Part shown: positions 34,809-43,431 of the stretch, one piece after another | Layout of the letters: the number at the start of each line of letters is the position of its first letter | How positions within the stretch are numbered: position 1 is the stretch's first letter | NCBI GenBank assembly: GCA_947453295.1 | Contig: CANGGD010000002.1 | Coordinates: 1-53,636, forward strand | Direction of reading: 5' to 3' | Length of the DNA: 53,636 nucleotides | DNA from: Chitinophagaceae bacterium | Lineage (GTDB): Bacteria; Bacteroidota; Bacteroidia; Chitinophagales; Chitinophagaceae | Translations under genes and position numbers: made by a program | Notes under the pieces: model-generated | What the model was told of the DNA's origin: nothing | The model's input: the letters and a program-made list of their open reading frames with translations, nothing else | Databases searched by the model: none

Positions 34809-36923
34809 ATGGAAAAAATAGATTGGAAAGTAGAAGGAATGAATTGCAGCAACTGTGCGTTAAGTATCAGTAAGTATTTAGAAAAAAACGGACTTAAAGA
34901 AATAAGAGTAAATCCTATTGATGGAAAAGTTCATTTCGTAAACGAACCCAACAAAGACATTGAACAAATAAAAAAAGGCATTAGTGATTTAGGATATAAG
35001 GTTTATTCAGACAAAAACACAGCTCCACAAAAAACAAAATTTCTTTCTACAATTAAGCAGCGATTATTTTTCACCATTCCCTTTACGGCAATTTTAATGT
35101 TGCACATGTTTCATGGCTGGTTAAATATTCATTGGATTGCAAATCCTTGGATTCAATTACTATTGAGTACTCCTGTTTTCATAATTGGGATTTTGTTTTT
35201 TGGAAAAAGTGCCTTTAAAAGTTTAATGAGCGGAGTGCCTAACATGAACGTATTGGTTGCCTTGGGGTCGACAATGGCCTATGTTTATAGCTTATTTGGT
35301 TTGTTTTATTTTCATAATGAAAAATATATATTTTTCGAAACCTCCGCTTCGATAATCACTTTAGTGTTGCTAGGAAATTATCTTGAAGAAAGAACGAAAG
35401 ACTCTACTCAAAAAGCATTGAAAGCATTAGTGAAATCTCAAAAAGTAATGGCCAACATGATAGCTTTTGATGCTGACCACAAAGAACAAATTTTTTCCAT
35501 TGAAAACACACAATTAAAAACGGGCGATTTAATTCTGATAAAGTCAGGAGAACAGGTGCCTATTGATTGTAAAATATTATGGGGAGAGGCTTCTGTAAAC
35601 GAAGCAATTATTACTGGGGAAAGCATTCCTGTATATAAATCACAAAAGGAATTTTTAATTGGCGGAAGTGTAATTGATAATGGAGTTGTGAAAGCACAAG
35701 TTACCGCCACTGGAGATCAAACCGTATTGTCGGGAATTATTTCAATGGTTGAGGCGGCTCAATCTGAAAAACCGCCAATGCAAAAACTGGCCGATAAAAT
35801 AAGCGCAGTTTTTGTACCTGTTGTTATTGGCATTGCGTTAATTACATTTTTAATAAATTATTTTTTCTTACACTCGCCATTTGATTCTTCTTTAATGAAC
35901 TCAATTGCTGTATTAGTAATTTCTTGTCCTTGTGCTATGGGCTTAGCCACTCCGGCAGCAATTTCAGTGGGGTTAGGAAGAGCTGCAAAAAAAGGAATTG
36001 TGTTTAGAAATGCATCTAGTTTAGAATCATTTAAAACCATTAAACAAATTGTATTTGACAAAACCGGAACGCTAACAACCGGACAATTTATGATACATAA
36101 GTTTGAATCAACAATCGATGAACAGCTATTTAAATCAATTGTATTTTCTCTGGAAAAATATTCTAATCATCCTATTGCAAATGCAATTGTAAAAGAATGG
36201 GCAGGAGTTAATTTTATTAAATGGAAAAAGGTGGAAGAGATAAAGGGCTTAGAAGTAAAAGGAGAAGATCAGGAAGGAAATGTTTTTGAAGTGGGTTCTC
36301 AAAAAATATGGAAAGAAAATCAAGAAAAAAGTGCACACAATATTTATGTATTAAAAAACCAACAATTAATTGGTTGGATTGATGTTAAAGATGAAATAAG
36401 AAAAGAAGCGGCATCTGTAATAGATTGGTTCAATAAAAACAAAATTGAAACAATTATGCTTACTGGTGATTTAAAAGAAAAAGCGGACGATGTGGCCAAC
36501 ACATTAAAAATAAAAACAGTTTTTGCAGAATTTACTCCTTCACAAAAATTGGAAAAAATGGCAGCCCTAAATGCTCAAATGCCTACAGCTATGGTTGGAG
36601 ATGGAATAAACGATGCGCCAGCATTGGCTAAAGCAACACTAGGTATATCTATTAGCGAAGCCTCTCAGCTTGCACTTCAACATGCAGATGTTGTGTTAAT
36701 GAATCAAGGATTAAAAAATTTACCAGAAGCACTTGGCTTAGGAAAGCATACTTTTATTACCATTAAACAAAATCTTATTTGGGCTTTTTCATATAATGTA
36801 GTTGCCATTCCAATTGCGGCAGCAGGATTACTAACACCTACTTTTTCATCCTTAATTATGGGATGCAGCGATGTGATGTTGGCAATTATCTCGTTAAGGT
36901 TATTTGTAAAAAAAGTTTTTTAA
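34809..36923 (+). CDS. copA: Copper-translocating P-type ATPase
   Basis: This is a P1B-1 heavy-metal ATPase of the inner membrane (704 residues), probably exporting Cu(I). There is one N-terminal HMA domain with the metal site GMNCSNC. Eight membrane helices are expected, the sixth containing the CPC motif (SCPCAMGLATPAA). The actuator has TGES, the phosphorylation site is DKTGTLT, the nucleotide domain has a KYSNHPIA-type HP motif, and the hinge is GDGINDAPALA. It is probably cotranscribed with recQ, 18 bp downstream. No CopZ chaperone or CueR-type regulator is adjacent. Confidence 0.94.
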   Translation: MEKIDWKVEGMNCSNCALSISKYLEKNGLKEIRVNPIDGKVHFVNEPNKDIEQIKKGISDLGYKVYSDKNTAPQKTKFLSTIKQRLFFTIPFTAILMLHMFHGWLNIHWIANPWIQLLLSTPVFIIGILFFGKSAFKSLMSGVPNMNVLVALGSTMAYVYSLFGLFYFHNEKYIFFETSASIITLVLLGNYLEERTKDSTQKALKALVKSQKVMANMIAFDADHKEQIFSIENTQLKTGDLILIKSGEQVPIDCKILWGEASVNEAIITGESIPVYKSQKEFLIGGSVIDNGVVKAQVTATGDQTVLSGIISMVEAAQSEKPPMQKLADKISAVFVPVVIGIALITFLINYFFLHSPFDSSLMNSIAVLVISCPCAMGLATPAAISVGLGRAAKKGIVFRNASSLESFKTIKQIVFDKTGTLTTGQFMIHKFESTIDEQLFKSIVFSLEKYSNHPIANAIVKEWAGVNFIKWKKVEEIKGLEVKGEDQEGNVFEVGSQKIWKENQEKSAHNIYVLKNQQLIGWIDVKDEIRKEAASVIDWFNKNKIETIMLTGDLKEKADDVANTLKIKTVFAEFTPSQKLEKMAALNAQMPTAMVGDGINDAPALAKATLGISISEASQLALQHADVVLMNQGLKNLPEALGLGKHTFITIKQNLIWAFSYNVVAIPIAAAGLLTPTFSSLIMGCSDVMLAIISLRLFVKKVF

Positions 36924-36941
36924 ATATCACAATACTATTAG

Positions 36942-38864
36942 TTGGAATCAAGCAATACAATATTAAAAAAATACTGGGGTCATAATACATTTAGACCATT
37001 GCAAGAAGAAATTATTAATGCAGTAGTTGCAAAAAAAGATGTATTGGCACTATTACCAACGGGTGGCGGAAAGTCGATTTGTTTTCAAGTACCTGCTATG
37101 ATGATGGATGGTATTTGTTTAGTTATTACTCCTTTGATTGCTTTAATGAAAGATCAAGTAGAAAATTTAAAAAAGAGAGGAATAAACTCATTGGCAATTC
37201 ATACTGGGATGAATTTTTTTGAAGTAAAACAAACGCTACAAAACGCAGCTTATGGAAATTATAAGTTTTTATATTTATCTCCCGAAAGAGTAGAGACAAA
37301 ATTATTTAAAGAATATTTACCAGCTATAAATGTAAGCTTAATAGCTATTGATGAAGCTCATTGTATATCACAATGGGGTTATGATTTCAGGCCGTCCTAT
37401 TTAAAAATTGTAAACCTTAGAGAAGAGCTTCCAAATGTATCAATAATTGCACTAACGGCATCGGCTACTGCAGAAGTTCAAGAAGACATTTCCAAGCAAT
37501 TATTATTTTCTAAAAACAATGAAGTTTTTCAACAATCATTTGCAAGGCCGAACTTGTCTTATAGTGTTTTGGAGCCAGAATCAAAACAATCAAAGCTGAT
37601 TGAAATTCTAAAACAAAATCAAGGAACCTCAATTGTTTATTGTAAAAGCAGAAAACAAACACAACAAATAACAGAGTGGCTGATTCAAAATAAAATAAAT
37701 GCAGATTTTTATCATGCAGGACTATCTAATGAACAAAGGCAACTTAAACAAACGCAATGGATACAAAATAAAATAAGTACAATCGTTTGTACTAATGCTT
37801 TTGGAATGGGAATAGATAAACCAGATGTGCGAACTGTGGTTCATTATAATTTACCAGAAAGCTTAGAAAACTATTATCAAGAAGCAGGAAGAGCAGGAAG
37901 AGATGAACAAAAAGCAACAGCTATTTTATTTTATGAAAAGAAAGAGAAAGAAGCATTATATAACATAAATGAATTAAGATATCCGAATATCAAAAGTTTA
38001 AAAAAGCTCTATATAGATATCATGAATTATCTTCAAATGCCTGCTGGTTCGGGAGAAGGCATTTCAATAAACTTTGATATAGCTACTTTTTCAGAACAAT
38101 TTAAATTAAATATTCTGGAAGTAACCTATGGATTACAGGCTTTAATTCAAGAAGGTTTGTTTTATATTTCTGATGCCACATTTAAACCTTCAACAGTTGT
38201 TTTTAATGTTACAAAAGAAGACCTAAAAACATTTGAGGAAACCCATTCTCATTTAGAACCGATGATTAAATGTCTTTTAAGAAATTATGAAGGAATCTTC
38301 GACTATCCAAGTAGCATATACGAATCTTTATTAGTCAACCAACTAGGCGTTTCAATAGAAGGAGTAAAAAATCAATTATTAGAGTTAAATAAATATTCTA
38401 TAATTAAATACCAACTACAAGCCAATAAATCGCAGTTGTTAATATTGCAAAATAGAATGTATCAGGATGATTTTAAGTTTGATATACAACAAATAGAAAA
38501 AAGGAAAAAAAATCATTCGCAAAAAATAAAAGCAATTATTGAATATGCTGAACTAAAACAATCTTGCAGAGCAAAAACAATTGCCAATTATTTTAATGAT
38601 TCTAGTACAGAAAAATGTGGAGTGTGCGACAATTGTTTAACTTCAACATCATCAGCATTAAATAATAAAAATTTTGATGAAATTTCAAAATTAATTTTAA
38701 ATCTTTTGTCACTTCAAAATTTGAACATAATCGCAATAGAAAATTCATTACATCATATTTCAAAAGAAAAAATAAAAAAAACTATTGAATATTTATTAGC
38801 AGAAGAAAAGATATACGCAGATAAGAATGGTGTGTTTTTAAAAAATAAAGGGACCGAGATATAA
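36942..38864 (+). CDS. recQ: ATP-dependent DNA helicase RecQ
   Basis: RecQ unwinds DNA 3'-5' in recombination and fork repair. The helicase motifs are complete: ALLPTGGGKSICFQ, the DEAH box in AIDEAHCISQWG, ALTASATAEV, and QEAGRAGRDEQ. The RQC zinc site is CRAKTIANYFNDSSTEKCGVCDNC, followed by a winged helix. There is no obvious HRDC domain, as in the shorter Bacteroidota RecQ at 640 residues. The start is TTG. The last 15 nt form part of a 57-bp repeat hairpin found again at 43280. Confidence 0.94.
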   Translation: MESSNTILKKYWGHNTFRPLQEEIINAVVAKKDVLALLPTGGGKSICFQVPAMMMDGICLVITPLIALMKDQVENLKKRGINSLAIHTGMNFFEVKQTLQNAAYGNYKFLYLSPERVETKLFKEYLPAINVSLIAIDEAHCISQWGYDFRPSYLKIVNLREELPNVSIIALTASATAEVQEDISKQLLFSKNNEVFQQSFARPNLSYSVLEPESKQSKLIEILKQNQGTSIVYCKSRKQTQQITEWLIQNKINADFYHAGLSNEQRQLKQTQWIQNKISTIVCTNAFGMGIDKPDVRTVVHYNLPESLENYYQEAGRAGRDEQKATAILFYEKKEKEALYNINELRYPNIKSLKKLYIDIMNYLQMPAGSGEGISINFDIATFSEQFKLNILEVTYGLQALIQEGLFYISDATFKPSTVVFNVTKEDLKTFEETHSHLEPMIKCLLRNYEGIFDYPSSIYESLLVNQLGVSIEGVKNQLLELNKYSIIKYQLQANKSQLLILQNRMYQDDFKFDIQQIEKRKKNHSQKIKAIIEYAELKQSCRAKTIANYFNDSSTEKCGVCDNCLTSTSSALNNKNFDEISKLILNLLSLQNLNIIAIENSLHHISKEKIKKTIEYLLAEEKIYADKNGVFLKNKGTEI

Positions 38865-38906
38865 ATCTAGTCCCGTTTTAAAATCCAATATCCTATGAAA
38901 AACCAA
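38850..38906 (+). repeat. 57-bp structured repeat, copy 1
   Basis: This copy starts inside the last codons of recQ. GGGAC pairs with GTCCC and AGAT with ATCT, and a conserved tail with AATCCAATATCCTATG and AAAAACCAA follows. It matches copy 2 at 51 of 57 positions, and one stem pair is A-T here and G-C in copy 2. After the tail a tiny ORF (MKNQDEDN) ends at 38920. Confidence 0.8.
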
Positions 38907-39003
38907 GACGAAGATAATTAAAGAAATGGCAAGAAAAAAAATCAATAGTTAAAAAATGTGATAGAAAATGTTTTTTAAAATGATTTAAAACAAATGTTGA
39001 AAA

Positions 39004-39030
39004 AAGAAGCATTATTATGCTTTTTCTTAA
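39004..39030 (+). terminator. Possible terminator hairpin
   Basis: AAGCAT and ATGCTT pair around a TATT loop, with A/T pairs below, and TTTCTT follows. It would end a transcript running out of recQ through the 57-bp repeat. The stem is weak in GC. Confidence 0.4.
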
Positions 39031-39123
39031 AAGATAATCAACAACCTTTAACAAAAGATTTGAGAAATAAAATTGTAATAAAAAAATTGAATGACTAATT
39101 TGTAATCATTAAAACATTTTAAC

Positions 39124-39819
39124 ATGGAAACAAAAACTAAAATCCTATTATGCGAAGACGACACAAATCTTGGTATGGTACTGAAAACTTATCTTGAATT
39201 AAATGATTATTTAGTCACATTAGAAAGAGACGGCAGATTGGGATTGGCTGCTTTTCAAAGAGAAAAATATGACATTTGTTTGTTAGATGTAATGATGCCA
39301 AACATGGACGGATTCACTGTTGCAGAGGCAATTAGAGATATTAATCCAGACGTTCCGCTGTTTTTTTTAAGTGCAAAAACAATGAAAGAAGATATTATAC
39401 AAGGCTATAAATTGGGCGCTGATGATTATATAACTAAACCATTTGATAGCGAGGTGTTATTGCATAAAATAAAAGCTATTCTTAAGAGAAATGAAGAATT
39501 ACACAAAGAAGAAGTAAATGCAGAATACGATTTAGGTAAATATCATTTTAATCCTAGATTAAGAGAATTAATAGTAAATGGAAAAACTCAAGTGTTGTCG
39601 CCTAAAGAAAATGATCTATTAAAAATGTTAGCGGATTTCAAAAACGATTTACTTACCAGGGAGTCTGCGTTAAAAAAAATATGGGGTAGCGATACTTATT
39701 TTAATGGAAGAAGCATGGACGTTTACATTGCAAAATTGAGAAAATATCTAAAAGAAGATGAAAAAATAGAAATTGTAAATATTCACGGCAACGGATTCAG
39801 ATTAGTAATCACTGAATAA
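39124..39819 (+). CDS. OmpR-family response regulator (RprY-like)
   Basis: The 231-residue protein has an N-terminal receiver with acidic pocket CEDD, phospho-acceptor Asp in CLLDVMMPNMDGF, SAKT switch residue and KPF lysine. A C-terminal winged-helix DNA-binding domain follows (LSPKENDLLKMLADF, MDVYIAKLRKYLKEDEKIEIVNIHGNGFRLV). It resembles RprY of Bacteroides. No histidine kinase lies next to it, so it is an orphan or its partner is elsewhere. A long AT-rich leader region of about 260 bp separates it from recQ. It converges with ruvB. Confidence 0.93.
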   Translation: METKTKILLCEDDTNLGMVLKTYLELNDYLVTLERDGRLGLAAFQREKYDICLLDVMMPNMDGFTVAEAIRDINPDVPLFFLSAKTMKEDIIQGYKLGADDYITKPFDSEVLLHKIKAILKRNEELHKEEVNAEYDLGKYHFNPRLRELIVNGKTQVLSPKENDLLKMLADFKNDLLTRESALKKIWGSDTYFNGRSMDVYIAKLRKYLKEDEKIEIVNIHGNGFRLVITE

Positions 39820-39824
39820 CAATA

Positions 39825-40862
39825 TTAACTACCAAATAAATCATTCATTGTGCCGCCTTTGTGCGGCACTTTTCCTAAATGCCTATAAGCTTTTTCAGTT
39901 GCCTCCCTTCCTCTAGGCGTTCTCATTATAAAGCCCTCTTGTATTAAGAATGGCTCATACACTTCTTCAAGTGTTCCTGTTTCTTCACCAACAGCAGTAG
40001 CAATTGTTGTAATTCCAACAGGTCCGCCTTTAAACTTTTCAATAATTGTACTTAAAATCCTGTTGTCCATTTCATCTAAACCATGCTCATCAACATTTAA
40101 AGCTTTTAAAGAATGTTTTGTTATTTCTAAATCAACAACTCCGGTACCTAATACCTGTGCAAAGTCTCTCACTCTTCTCAATAACCCGTTTGCAATTCTT
40201 GGAGTCCCTCTGCTTCTTCTGGCGATTTCTGCAGCAGCCTCTCCTTTGATTTTAGTTTGTAAAATTCCGGCGCTTCTTAATAAAATATTTTTTAGTGTTT
40301 CAGCATCATAATATTCTAATCTTGATTTTATGCCAAATCTTGAAAGCAAAGGAGCTGTTAGTAATCCACTTCTTGTGGTTGCGCCAATAAGCGTGAAGGG
40401 ATTTAGTGAAAGTTGAACACTTCGCGCATTGGGCCCGCTATCAATCATGATATCAATTTTGAAATCCTCCATTGCCGCATAAAGATACTCTTCTACAACT
40501 GTGCTTAAACGGTGTATTTCATCAATAAACAATACATCATTTGTTTCTAAATTAGTTAAGAGGCCGGCTAAATCTCCTGGCTTTTCAATAACTGGTCCGG
40601 ATGTTTCTTTAATATTCACACCCATTTCATTAGCAACGATTCTTGATAAGGTTGTTTTACCTAAACCCGGAGGTCCATGAAATAAAACATGATCTAATGC
40701 CTCCCCTCTTAATTTGGCAGCTTTTATAAAAATTGTGATGTTTTCTATAATTTGTCCCTGACCACTAAAGTCATTGATAAATCCAGGACGAATATTGTTT
40801 TCAAATTCCTTATCTGGGGCGTGTAAAATTTCCTTTCCGATATTTTGATTCTCTTTGGACAT
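39825..40862 (-). CDS. ruvB: Holliday junction branch migration helicase RuvB
   Basis: RuvB is the hexameric AAA+ motor that, with RuvA, moves Holliday junctions. The N-terminus has [17 protein letters not shown], Walker [11 protein letters not shown], Walker B FIDEIHRL, sensor 1 [12 protein letters not shown], and Arg finger region SRFGI. The C-terminal winged helix ends with [18 protein letters not shown]-like sequence. The 345-residue length is normal. The stop is 5 bp from that of the response regulator gene. Confidence 0.98.
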   Translation of the reverse strand: MSKENQNIGKEILHAPDKEFENNIRPGFINDFSGQGQIIENITIFIKAAKLRGEALDHVLFHGPPGLGKTTLSRIVANEMGVNIKETSGPVIEKPGDLAGLLTNLETNDVLFIDEIHRLSTVVEEYLYAAMEDFKIDIMIDSGPNARSVQLSLNPFTLIGATTRSGLLTAPLLSRFGIKSRLEYYDAETLKNILLRSAGILQTKIKGEAAAEIARRSRGTPRIANGLLRRVRDFAQVLGTGVVDLEITKHSLKALNVDEHGLDEMDNRILSTIIEKFKGGPVGITTIATAVGEETGTLEEVYEPFLIQEGFIMRTPRGREATEKAYRHLGKVPHKGGTMNDLFGS

Positions 40863-40934
40863 TTGTATTTTTCTAAGCTATGAAGTTACAAATTAATAGA
40901 GTGAGAATAATTCAATTATGAAAATAGCAGTAAA

Positions 40935-41693
40935 TTAATTAACAGGAATATTAACGCTATGAATTGCGCTAGATATTTCTTTTATTAAACTAGCATCCTT
41001 TTCAATGGCATTTCCAACAACAATAACATCTGCGCCAGATTTACAATTTAAGTAAGCTTTTTCGGGAGTTGTAATTCCTCCTCCTACGATTAATGGAATA
41101 TCGATATTTGAAGAAACACTTTTAATCATTTTTTCCGAAATGGGACGAATAGCTCCACTGCCCGCATCCATATAAATTAGTTTCATACCTAACATTTCGC
41201 CTGCCATAGCTGTGCAAACGGCTATCTCACTTTTGTCTAATGGTAATGGATTGGCATTACTAATATACGACACCGTTGTTGGTGCGCCACCATCTATTAC
41301 CATGTAACCTGTAGGGATAATTTCTAGTCCACTTTGTTTAACAAAAGGCGCCGAGATAACATGTTGACCAATTAGTAATTCTGGGTTTCTCCCACTAATT
41401 AGAGAAAGATATAAAAGGGCGTCGGCGTTTTTAGAAATTTGTGATGGACTTCCAGGAAATAATATTACGGGTATGTTTGTTTTTGATTTAATTAATGATA
41501 TACATTGATTTAAATAATCTGAAACAACCAAGCTTCCACCAACAAAAAAATAATCAACTTTTGCGTCTGCAGACAAATTAATCAGTTGGTTTATATTTTC
41601 ATCGTTCACTTTATCGGGATCAATTAACACAGCAAAAGATTTCTTTTGAAGTGCTTTTCTTTCCAAAATAGAACGATAAATTTCGTTTTTCAT
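40935..41693 (-). CDS. Geranylgeranylglyceryl phosphate synthase family protein (PcrB-like)
   Basis: This TIM-barrel prenyltransferase (about 252 residues) couples glycerol-1-phosphate to a polyprenyl diphosphate, the first step of archaeal-type ether lipids. FAVLIDPDK, DYFFVGGS, VILFPGSPSQIS, PTGYMVIDGGAPTTVSYIS, YMDAGSGA and PLIVGGGITTPEKA define the fold and G1P-binding loops. I prefer the start MKNEIYRSILE at 41693, because the upstream MYIFASNVFEK is atypical and lies in a promoter-like stretch. The long form fits the Bacteroidota group rather than Bacillus PcrB. Product lipid unknown. Confidence 0.88.
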   Translation of the reverse strand: MKNEIYRSILERKALQKKSFAVLIDPDKVNDENINQLINLSADAKVDYFFVGGSLVVSDYLNQCISLIKSKTNIPVILFPGSPSQISKNADALLYLSLISGRNPELLIGQHVISAPFVKQSGLEIIPTGYMVIDGGAPTTVSYISNANPLPLDKSEIAVCTAMAGEMLGMKLIYMDAGSGAIRPISEKMIKSVSSNIDIPLIVGGGITTPEKAYLNCKSGADVIVVGNAIEKDASLIKEISSAIHSVNIPVN

Positions 41694-41771
41694 TTTTTCA
41701 AAAACATTTGATGCAAAAATGTACATTTTTTCGCTTATACCGAAATATTAAACGTATTTAAAACTTTAATC

Positions 41772-41804
41772 ATTGAAAAATAGTGATATTTCATCTTAAA
41801 TTTG
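41772..41804 (+). promoter_or_regulatory. Promoter of arfB
   Basis: ATTG (41772-41775), a 21-nt spacer, then TAAATTTG (41797-41804). The -7 box ends 7 nt before the arfB ATG. Confidence 0.5.
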
Positions 41805-41811
41805 AAACTAT

Positions 41812-42213
41812 ATGCTTGATATAAGAAAAGAAATCAAATTTAACACAGCAAGAAGCGGTGGAAAGGGAGGCCAAAATGTGAATAAAGTAGAAACAATGGT
41901 GGAAGCCTATTTTCACGTTGCAAAATCTTTATTCTTGACAGACCATCAAAAAACACTCGTATCGAATAAACTCAAAAACCAGATTAATTTAGATGGATTT
42001 TTAATTGTAAAAAGTCAATCGCATAGAACACAATTAGAAAACAAAAAAGAAGCCATTAAGAAGCTGCATCAAAAAATAAAGCTTGCATTAAAAGTAAATC
42101 CGAAAAGAATTGCTACAAAGCCTACAAAATCATCAAACGAAAAAAGAGTTGAAGAAAAAAAGAAACGCTCTAACATAAAGTTGGGAAGAACAAAAGTAAA
42201 GTCGGCAGAATAA
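41812..42213 (+). CDS. arfB: Alternative ribosome-rescue factor ArfB (peptidyl-tRNA hydrolase)
   Basis: The 133-residue class-I release-factor-like protein has the catalytic GGQ in ARSGGKGGQNVNKVET near its N-terminus. It has a basic C-terminal tail (KRIATKPTKSSNEKRVEEKKKRSNIKLGRTK) that enters the empty mRNA channel of stalled ribosomes. There is no codon-recognition domain. It is followed after 19 bp by the cytochrome c peroxidase gene, which may be cotranscribed but has no clear functional link. Confidence 0.93.
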   Translation: MLDIRKEIKFNTARSGGKGGQNVNKVETMVEAYFHVAKSLFLTDHQKTLVSNKLKNQINLDGFLIVKSQSHRTQLENKKEAIKKLHQKIKLALKVNPKRIATKPTKSSNEKRVEEKKKRSNIKLGRTKVKSAE

Positions 42214-42232
42214 AAATTGAAACAATAACACA

Positions 42233-43261
42233 TTGAAACATCTTGTCATAATAGTTCTTTTCTTTATTTCCATTTTTTCAACAAGTTGGATTTTCAAAGA
42301 CAATAAATTAACACAACAACCTCGCATCGAAAAAATCATTCCCAAAAATTGGCCCCAGCCTGTTAAAAACATTTTTGAAAAAAATAGATTGTCAGCAGAT
42401 GGATTTTTTTTAGGAAAAAAATTATTTTATGAAAAGAGGTTAAGTAAAAACAATACAATTAATTGTGGATCTTGTCATCAACAAGAATTTGCCTTTTCAA
42501 ATGCGGGAAAAGATTTTAGCAAAGGTGTAAACAATTCTCTCACTAAAAGAAACGCTCCGGCATTGATTAACATTGCCTGGATGAATCAACTGCATTGGGA
42601 TGGCGCTATCAATCATATTGAAGTTCAGCCATTAGCACCTATAACTGCTAAAAATGAAATGAATGAACAAATGAAAACGATTATTCAAAAATTATCAAAA
42701 GACAAAAACTACCCTGTTTTATTTAAAAAAGCATTTGGTGATACGATAATAAATAGCAAAAGAATTTTAAAGGCATTGGCGCAATTTGTGGGGTCGCTAG
42801 TTTCATCCAACAGCAAGTATGATAAAGCAATGAATGGAAAACTGTTTTTTAATAAAACCGAATTACAAGGCTATCAATTATTTAAATCTAATTGTGCAAG
42901 TTGTCATCCCGAACCATTGTTTACAGATAATGATTTTCACAACAACGGAACGTCATTAAATAGTTTACATGATATAGGATTACAAGGAATCACACATCAA
43001 TCAAAAGACTCTTTAAAATTTAAAGTGCCAACATTGAGAAACATTACTGTAACCTATCCATATATGCATGACGGCTCAATTAAAAACTTGAATTCAATAA
43101 TAGAGCATTATGAAAACAACAATCTTTTAAATCCGATGCTGGATAAAAAACTACAAAGAAAAATTAGTTTTACTAAGCAAGAAAAAAAAGCGCTAATTGA
43201 ATTTCTATTTACGCTTACAGATAATGATTTTTTAAGGAATCGTAGTTTTGCAAAAGAATAA
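42233..43261 (+). CDS. Di-haem cytochrome c peroxidase family protein
   Basis: The 342-residue exported protein starts with a signal peptide (MKHLVIIVLFFISIFSTSWIF) and carries two haem c sites, CGSCH (Cys78-His82) and CASCH (Cys221-His225). It is of the MauG/CcpA type, which reduces H2O2 in the periplasm or oxidises a partner. HWDGAINHIEVQPLAPI and KVPTLRNITVTYPYMHDGSI with a distal Met are family features. The start is TTG 42233. The 57-bp repeat copy 2 begins 18 bp after its stop. Confidence 0.93.
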   Translation: MKHLVIIVLFFISIFSTSWIFKDNKLTQQPRIEKIIPKNWPQPVKNIFEKNRLSADGFFLGKKLFYEKRLSKNNTINCGSCHQQEFAFSNAGKDFSKGVNNSLTKRNAPALINIAWMNQLHWDGAINHIEVQPLAPITAKNEMNEQMKTIIQKLSKDKNYPVLFKKAFGDTIINSKRILKALAQFVGSLVSSNSKYDKAMNGKLFFNKTELQGYQLFKSNCASCHPEPLFTDNDFHNNGTSLNSLHDIGLQGITHQSKDSLKFKVPTLRNITVTYPYMHDGSIKNLNSIIEHYENNNLLNPMLDKKLQRKISFTKQEKKALIEFLFTLTDNDFLRNRSFAKE

Positions 43262-43279
43262 AATGTTTTAAAATAAAAA

Positions 43280-43336
43280 GGGGCCAAGACAAAAATCTAG
43301 CCCCGCTTTAAAATCCAATATCCTATGAAAAACCAA
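43280..43336 (+). repeat. 57-bp structured repeat, copy 2
   Basis: GGGGC pairs with GCCCC and AGA with TCT, and the same tail as copy 1 follows (AATCCAATATCCTATG, AAAAACCAA). Here an ORF MKNQHNITSINDKR starts in the tail. Unlike copy 1 it lies wholly outside coding sequence, after the cytochrome c peroxidase gene. Confidence 0.8.
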
Positions 43337-43431
43337 CACAATATTACATCTATTAATGATAAACGATAAGCCAAGAGAAGCATATCTAATAAGTGAGTTA
43401 TTTTGAACGATAAGCGTGAACAATTCAAAAT

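Noticed and set aside
38850-38880. 57-bp repeat hairpin as a plain Rho-independent terminator
   Set aside because: The T tract after the stem is only 4 nt with a G before it, and 29 further nt are conserved without change, which a terminator would not need. A terminator role cannot be fully excluded.
40046-40311. Two overlapping ORFs antisense to ruvB
   Set aside because: Both are shadows of RuvB; they have Leu/Phe-rich, unstructured composition.
38850-43336. 57-bp repeat as a small transposable element or MITE
   Set aside because: There are no terminal inverted repeats around the whole unit and no target duplication was seen; the inverted repeat is a local hairpin with covariation.
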